Assembly: GCA_019637265.1 (NCBI GenBank)
Contig: JAHBVY010000002.1
Location: 832,861-896,860 of the forward strand
DNA from: Polyangiaceae bacterium
GTDB taxonomy: Bacteria > Myxococcota_A > Polyangia > Polyangiales > Polyangiaceae
DNA length: 64,000 nucleotides
Direction of reading: 5' to 3'
In this document: positions 59,522-64,000 of the stretch, in pieces
Layout of the letters: the number at the start of each line of letters is the position of its first letter
Position numbering within the stretch: position 1 is the first letter of the stretch
Notes under the pieces: model-generated
What the model saw: the letters and a program-made list of their open reading frames with translations, nothing else
What the model was told of the DNA's origin: nothing
Databases searched by the model: none
Translations under genes and position numbers: made by a program

Positions 59522-60688
59522 ATGACTGACGAGGAAATGGGGCGTGACTTCGCGGGGCTGCTGCGCGCGGAGCTGGCGAACGCGGCAGGGGCGGTGGCTG
59601 AGCTGAAGGCTCACGGCTTCGAGCCCGAGGCGTTCATCGCGCGCGCGGCGGCGCACCTCTCGGGACGAACCACGAGTCAGGTCACGGGGCAGGTCACCCC
59701 GCCGCTCCCCGAGGACATCGCGGAGCTGCCGCGAGGCGACGCGGAGCGGCGCGCGCTGATCGAGCTGGGGCTCAGCGTGCTGGCCGAGGGCGCCTGCGCG
59801 CTGGTGGTGCTGGCGGGGGGCATGGCGACGCGCATGGGCGGCGTGGTGAAGGCCCTGGTGCCGGCGGTCGACGATCAGCGCTTCCTCGATCTGCGGCTGC
59901 GCGAGGTGGCCACCTTGGGCGCGCGCTGCCCGCTGTGGCTGATGACGAGCGAGGCCACGGAGGCGCCGCTCAGGCGCGCGCTCCAGGAGGAGCCCGGGGC
60001 CACATTGTCAGCTAATCTGTCTGTTTCCAGTTTTCGTCAGGATCTATCACTGCGCTTCACCTCGAGCGGCGCGCTGCTGCGGGGCGCCGAGGGCGAGCTG
60101 ATGAGCCACGCGCCAGGGCACGGTGACCTCCCGGATGCGCTCGCGCGGAGCGGGCTCCTGACGCACTTCATGGCGAGCGGTGGGCGGCTGGTGCTGATCA
60201 CCAACGTGGACAACCTGGGCGCTTGCCTCGATCCGCTGCTCATCGGCTGGCACCTGAGCCACGGGGCGGAGGTGAGCTGCGAGGTGGTGGACAAGCAGGG
60301 CACCGATCGCGGTGGGGTGCCGGTGCGGCTGGATGGCCGCCCGGTGATCTTGGAGGAGCTCCGGCTCCCGGCGAGCTTCGATCCGAGCCAGGTGTCGGTG
60401 TTCAACACCAACACCTTCTGGGTGAACGCCCAGGCGCTGGCGGCGCTGCCCCAGAGCGAGCATCGCTTCAGCTATTTCGCCGTGGAGAAGCGCCACGGGG
60501 AGCGACGGTTCCTCCAGCTCGAGCGGCTGCTCGGTGAGATCACCAGCTTCCTACCCACGCGCTTCGTGCGGGTGCCGCGCGACGGCGCCGCCGCGCGTTT
60601 CCTCCCCGTCAAAGATCATGACGAGCTCATCGCGCGTCAGGACACGATTCGTCAGGTCCTCGCCGCAAGAAGGATTTGGCCCGCATGA
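59522..60688 (+). CDS. UDPGP-family nucleotidyltransferase (UTP-sugar-1-phosphate uridylyltransferase)
   Basis: ATG 59522 (MTDEEMGRDFAG) gives 388 residues; the frame is open further upstream without start evidence. Family motifs: the nucleotide loop LAGGMATRMGGVVKAL, PLWLMTSEATEAPLRRAL, GHGDLPDAL, NVDNLGACLDPLLIGWHL and VSVFNTNTFWVN. These place it in the UDP-glucose/UDP-N-acetylglucosamine pyrophosphorylase group; GGMATRMGG with the lysine nearby matches the UDPGP consensus, but which sugar is used is not decided. It would feed cell-envelope polysaccharide synthesis. Confidence 0.88.
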   Translation: MTDEEMGRDFAGLLRAELANAAGAVAELKAHGFEPEAFIARAAAHLSGRTTSQVTGQVTPPLPEDIAELPRGDAERRALIELGLSVLAEGACALVVLAGGMATRMGGVVKALVPAVDDQRFLDLRLREVATLGARCPLWLMTSEATEAPLRRALQEEPGATLSANLSVSSFRQDLSLRFTSSGALLRGAEGELMSHAPGHGDLPDALARSGLLTHFMASGGRLVLITNVDNLGACLDPLLIGWHLSHGAEVSCEVVDKQGTDRGGVPVRLDGRPVILEELRLPASFDPSQVSVFNTNTFWVNAQALAALPQSEHRFSYFAVEKRHGERRFLQLERLLGEITSFLPTRFVRVPRDGAAARFLPVKDHDELIARQDTIRQVLAARRIWPA

Positions 60689-60789
60689 AGCCGAGCGCGC
60701 ACTGCTTGGCGGCGCTGGGCACGCACCTTCGGGTGCACCGCTATGCGAGCAAGCATCTGACCGCAACCCATCGAGCTTCGAGAGTGACC

Positions 60790-63330
60790 ATGCCGCGTGC
60801 TTCATCACACATTTCCTTGAAGATTTTTAGGTCATGCGTGACGCAGCGACGCACGTCGGTGCGCGCCAGCGCCACGGCGCTGAGGGCGCGCGCCCTGCGA
60901 CTCGCAGCGCCAGTCGCTGCCTTACTCGCGGTGCTCACGTTGAGCGGTACGGCGCGCGCGGATCTCGCGGAGTACTTCACTGGGCGGCTCCCCGCGTGGG
61001 GGCGCAGCCTTGCTGGCACCGATGACACCACGGCGCTGGCCTACAACCCCGCAAACATTGGGTTCATGCCGGGGCCAGAGTTCAGGTGGACCCACGGGTC
61101 CGGAGATTGGCTCGAAGGGAACGCCCTCTCCTTCGCGACACCGCTCGGCTACGGCCTGGCGAGCGGGCTTCGAATGGACTTCCTGGACCGACTGAGCAGC
61201 ATTCGAATGCTGACCTGGGGACTCGCCGTCACGCCGAGCGACGCCTTCTCGTTCGGCGTCTCGCTCCAGAACATCCATTGGGAGCACGGCCTGACCGAAG
61301 ACATCAACTACTTGTCTGTCGCGCTCACCGCTCGGTCCCGATCTTTCTCCTTCTCCTTGGTTGGTCAAAACCTGGCTTTACCAACCGACGACCGACGCTG
61401 GGAGGGCGCGGCAGTCAACGCGGGCTTCACCATCCTGCCGCTGGGCACCCGGCTCATCGATCTGGGACTCGAGTCGTTCTTCATCTACGAGCCGGGCCGA
61501 GACGACGACCCAGGCTATCCCAGCGATCCAGAGGTCACTATTTCGCCCCGACTGACGCTTGGCTTCGGGTTGGGCGGTGTGGCCAGGATCTTCACTTCAG
61601 TCAGTGTGTTCGGACTGGAGCTCAAAGAGAGCCCACAAGAGGTCTACGGAGTCTTGGGCTTCTCGTTCTACCCCAGCATCCTACAAGGCAGCGCGGAGCT
61701 CACCCTGGGCACCATCGCCGGCGACGACGCAGGCAATCGCCCCTTCTTCACCGAGGTCGCCGTGCGCGGCTTCCGCGAGCGCCCCGGAGCCGAGGTGACC
61801 ACCTCCAGCGTCCGGCTCCGACTGAACCGCGCGAGCGACGCGCGCGGCCACCTGCGCTCCTTGCAGCGCCTCTGGCGCTTGGCGGATGAGCCGCGCATCG
61901 ACACCGTGCTGCTCGAGCTGCCCGCCAGCGCCGTCAGCAGCGTCGCCCACGCTCAAGAGCTCCGCGACGCCCTGGTCCACCTCCGGAGCCGCGGCATGCG
62001 CGTGGTGTGCCACCTGGAGCGCGGCGACCGGCTCGCCGTCTACGCCTGCGCCGCCGCTGACAAGGCGCTCGTCGCGCCAGCCGGGCGGCTCCACTTCTCG
62101 AGCCCGAGCGACCGTCACGGTCACCTGTCTGACTTGCTCGAACGGCGAAATATCCGCGCGGATTTTGCGCGGATCGCCTTCCATAAGAGCCCAGCGGAGC
62201 GCGCAACTTGGAACCAGACCACACGGAGAGACCTGGTGGAGCAGCTGGAGCGCCAAGTGGTGCTCGGCGTGGCAGCGGGGCGGCGCCTCGAGCCAGAGGC
62301 AGCGCGCCAGGCGATCGCCCCGGGAGAGCGCACCGCGACCGAAGCTCGAACCGCCAACCTGGTCGACCTCTTGGTGGAGGAGAATCAGCTCGCGAGCTAC
62401 GTCTACGATCTCGCTGGGAAGAAAACGAAGCCGCGCCTCCTCGATGAAGGGGCGTTCGGTAAGACGAAGGCGCGCGGCTTCCACACCGGGCGCTCCATCG
62501 CCGTGGTGTACATCGATGGAGAGTTGGTGGAGGGCGACTCCGCCAGCGTCCCCATGCTCGGCACGCGCCTGGCCGGCGCGCGCACGGTGACGAGAGCGCT
62601 CGAGCAGGCGCGGGAGGACAGCAGCGTAGGCGCCGTGATCGTGCGCGTGGAGACGCCCGGCGGCTCGGCGAAGGCGGCCGAAGCCATCCGGCGTGCGGTC
62701 AGGCGCACTGCCAAAGCCAAGCCGCTGGTGGTCAGCATGGGGGGCTACGCGGGGGGCGCGGGCTACTACCTCTCCACCCCCGCCGAGCGCCTGTTCGCCA
62801 ACCCCGGAAGCATCACCGGGGGCATCAACGTGCTCTACGCCAAGGCCGACGTCGCCTCCCTGGCGGGAACCCTGGGCATCACCGGGCCCCCGCGCGCCTC
62901 GACTGGCTTCAACCCCTACACGGCTCGAGAGCGCCAGGAGCTGAATCGCGAGGTGGTGAAGCGCTACGACGACTTCCTCGAGCGCGTGTCCGTGGCGCGC
63001 AAGCTCACCAAGCGTCAGTCTCACGAGCTAGCCCAAGGCCGCGCGTGGACCGGTGAGCAAGCGCTGGGTCACGGGCTCGTGGATGAGCTAGGCGGCCTAC
63101 GTCAGGCCATCGCCTACGTGACGAAGCGCGCCGGCCTCGCCGCGGACGCCCCGCTGCTCGAGCTGCCCAGCAAGGCGACGCTCCCGCTAGCCACACCACG
63201 CAGCGGCGTCCCCGCCAACACCTGGGTCCCCCCCGAGCACCGCGCCACGGTTCGCGCCCTCACCCCCTTCTTCATCTACTCAGCCGACGAGCCCCTGATG
63301 CGCCTCGAACAGCCACCCATCAGGCCCTAA
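60790..63330 (+). CDS. Exported fusion: beta-barrel-like domain plus SppA-like (S49) domain lacking the catalytic serine
   Basis: Start ATG 60790 (MPRASSHIS) is chosen because it puts the signal cleavage site (LAVLTLSGTARA) about 57 residues in, as in the tandem paralogue. 846 residues. Residues about 58-340 form alternating amphipathic strands with an early LAGTDDTTALAYNPANIGF stretch, a barrel-like domain. Residues about 355-800 resemble SppA: Lys466 in HKSPAERATW matches the catalytic lysine, but the nucleophile segment reads SMGGYAGGAGYYLSTPA, with Gly656 where E. coli SppA has serine. The downstream TGGINVLYAK and WTGEQALGHGLVDELGG are SppA-like. Likely an inactive protease scaffold. Confidence 0.85.
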   Translation: MPRASSHISLKIFRSCVTQRRTSVRASATALRARALRLAAPVAALLAVLTLSGTARADLAEYFTGRLPAWGRSLAGTDDTTALAYNPANIGFMPGPEFRWTHGSGDWLEGNALSFATPLGYGLASGLRMDFLDRLSSIRMLTWGLAVTPSDAFSFGVSLQNIHWEHGLTEDINYLSVALTARSRSFSFSLVGQNLALPTDDRRWEGAAVNAGFTILPLGTRLIDLGLESFFIYEPGRDDDPGYPSDPEVTISPRLTLGFGLGGVARIFTSVSVFGLELKESPQEVYGVLGFSFYPSILQGSAELTLGTIAGDDAGNRPFFTEVAVRGFRERPGAEVTTSSVRLRLNRASDARGHLRSLQRLWRLADEPRIDTVLLELPASAVSSVAHAQELRDALVHLRSRGMRVVCHLERGDRLAVYACAAADKALVAPAGRLHFSSPSDRHGHLSDLLERRNIRADFARIAFHKSPAERATWNQTTRRDLVEQLERQVVLGVAAGRRLEPEAARQAIAPGERTATEARTANLVDLLVEENQLASYVYDLAGKKTKPRLLDEGAFGKTKARGFHTGRSIAVVYIDGELVEGDSASVPMLGTRLAGARTVTRALEQAREDSSVGAVIVRVETPGGSAKAAEAIRRAVRRTAKAKPLVVSMGGYAGGAGYYLSTPAERLFANPGSITGGINVLYAKADVASLAGTLGITGPPRASTGFNPYTARERQELNREVVKRYDDFLERVSVARKLTKRQSHELAQGRAWTGEQALGHGLVDELGGLRQAIAYVTKRAGLAADAPLLELPSKATLPLATPRSGVPANTWVPPEHRATVRALTPFFIYSADEPLMRLEQPPIRP

Positions 63331-63401
63331 GGCGCCTGCGGGCAGGCTTAGATCGTCTCAATTGCTGACTATACTCGCGCCCCTGAGCCAAATCGCCCCT
63401 C

Positions 63402-64000
63402 ATGCTGACTACCTCCACCCAGCGCCACTCGGTACAGCGAGCCGCGCAGCGCTTGAACCGCCTCTCGCCCCCGAGCGCACCCGGACGCCTCAGCGTCCTA
63501 CGCATCGCCCAGCGGCTCACGCCCTTCGCGGCGCTGCTCGCCGCGCTCGCCTCGAGCAGCCCAGCTCAAGGCCAAGTCGCTGAGACGGCCACCTACCGGC
63601 TGCCCTCCCACGGCGGCAGCCTGGCTGGCACGGACGACAGCTCCACCCTGGCGAAGAACCCCGCGAACCTCGGCTTCATGTCGGGCGCGGAGCTGCGCTA
63701 CAGCGGCGCGCTCCTGCCAGGGGGTGAACAGGAGTCTCGCTTCCTCTCGGGGCACGCGCTCGCCTTCGCCACCCAGCTCCCGCTCGGCCTAGCCAGCGGA
63801 GCTCGAGTCGATCTGGTGGACGACGAGCCGACCGTGACCTGGGGGCTCGCCATGGCGCCGCTTGAATCCCTCTCCTTCGGGCTCTCGCTCCAGTACATCG
63901 ACCCTTCGGGCAAGGTGCTGCGCTCGAGTGATGTGATGAGGGGTGAAGCCCCGGAGAGCAGCACCATGAACCCGGGGGGCATCGCCACCGTCACCCTGGG
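63402..64000 (+). CDS. Tandem paralogue of the barrel/SppA-like protein, N-terminal part (runs off window end)
   Basis: From ATG 63402 the plus frame is open to the window edge (about 199 codons). MLTTSTQRHS leads to a signal ending ALASSSPAQGQ, then LPSHGGSLAGTDDSSTLAKNPANLGF, GHALAFATQLPLGLASGAR and VTWGLAMAPLESLSFGLSLQYI, aligning closely with residues about 64-155 of the preceding protein. The gap between the two genes is 71 bases, so they are a tandem duplication and possibly an operon. Whether the S49-like domain and its serine are present lies beyond the window. Confidence 0.85.
   Translation, partial: MLTTSTQRHSVQRAAQRLNRLSPPSAPGRLSVLRIAQRLTPFAALLAALASSSPAQGQVAETATYRLPSHGGSLAGTDDSSTLAKNPANLGFMSGAELRYSGALLPGGEQESRFLSGHALAFATQLPLGLASGARVDLVDDEPTVTWGLAMAPLESLSFGLSLQYIDPSGKVLRSSDVMRGEAPESSTMNPGGIATVTL

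Overview
The window is a high-GC (roughly two-thirds G+C by eye) bacterial chromosome segment. Its gene content points to Myxococcota, most likely the Polyangia/Polyangiales side. The signs are many secreted lipoproteins, glycine/serine/alanine-repeat lipoproteins, MopE-type and DUF4215-type Cys/Asp-rich modules, a choice-of-anchor-L-like surface protein, an Hsp70-DUF2760 pair and Cys-rich Sel1-repeat lipoproteins. This is inference; there is no rRNA or marker long enough here to place the species. I see no CRISPR array, transposase, integrase or phage gene. The only RNA genes are tRNA-Arg(TCG) and tRNA-Lys(CTT).

Layout. 1-4 kb: the 5' part of prkA (minus) diverges from ppk1. 4-8 kb: a DUF4403-like lipoprotein, a DUF6600-like wall/secreted protein and a small lipoprotein. 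8-9.5 kb: a coupled TetR regulator-fatty acid hydroxylase pair with a clean palindromic operator. 9.6-10.5 kb: a Gly-Ser repeat lipoprotein and a coiled-coil secreted protein. 11-24 kb: a loose cell-surface glycosylation region with three polytopic GT-C-like proteins, a polyprenol-phosphate mannose synthase-like GT2, a membrane sulfatase/phosphotransferase and two exported unknowns, interrupted by a Sel1-repeat lipoprotein. 24-32.5 kb: zinc-ribbon membrane proteins, an OmpA protein with inverted domain order, glutathionyl-hydroquinone reductase and both tRNAs. 32.5-40.5 kb: Hsp70-DUF2760, a Nif3-like protein, a second Sel1-type lipoprotein and an operon of HEAT-repeat and propeller proteins. 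40.7-50 kb: Nudix, NAD-kinase-like, topA, a radical SAM/SPASM enzyme coupled to a zinc-ribbon/DUF4215 protein, a methyltransferase and enolase. 50-58.7 kb: a surface-protein operon, then a propeller lipoprotein, a pentaheme cytochrome lipoprotein and another lipoprotein. 58.7-64 kb: a tiny lipoprotein, a UDPGP-family nucleotidyltransferase and a tandem pair of large exported proteins, the first of which fuses a barrel-like domain to an SppA-like (S49) domain whose catalytic serine is missing.

Two short dispersed repeat families run through the window. One is a palindrome family ending in GTAGGGGC/GCCCCTAC, which is intergenic. The other is a telomere-like AACCCCCAAAA/TTTTGGGGGTT motif, sometimes extended to a common 20-bp element, found in intergenic DNA and also inside several reading frames. 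Housekeeping genes (ppk1, topA, eno, tRNAs) are interspersed with exported proteins of unknown role, so the window reads as ordinary chromosome with lineage-specific envelope genes, not as an acquired island.
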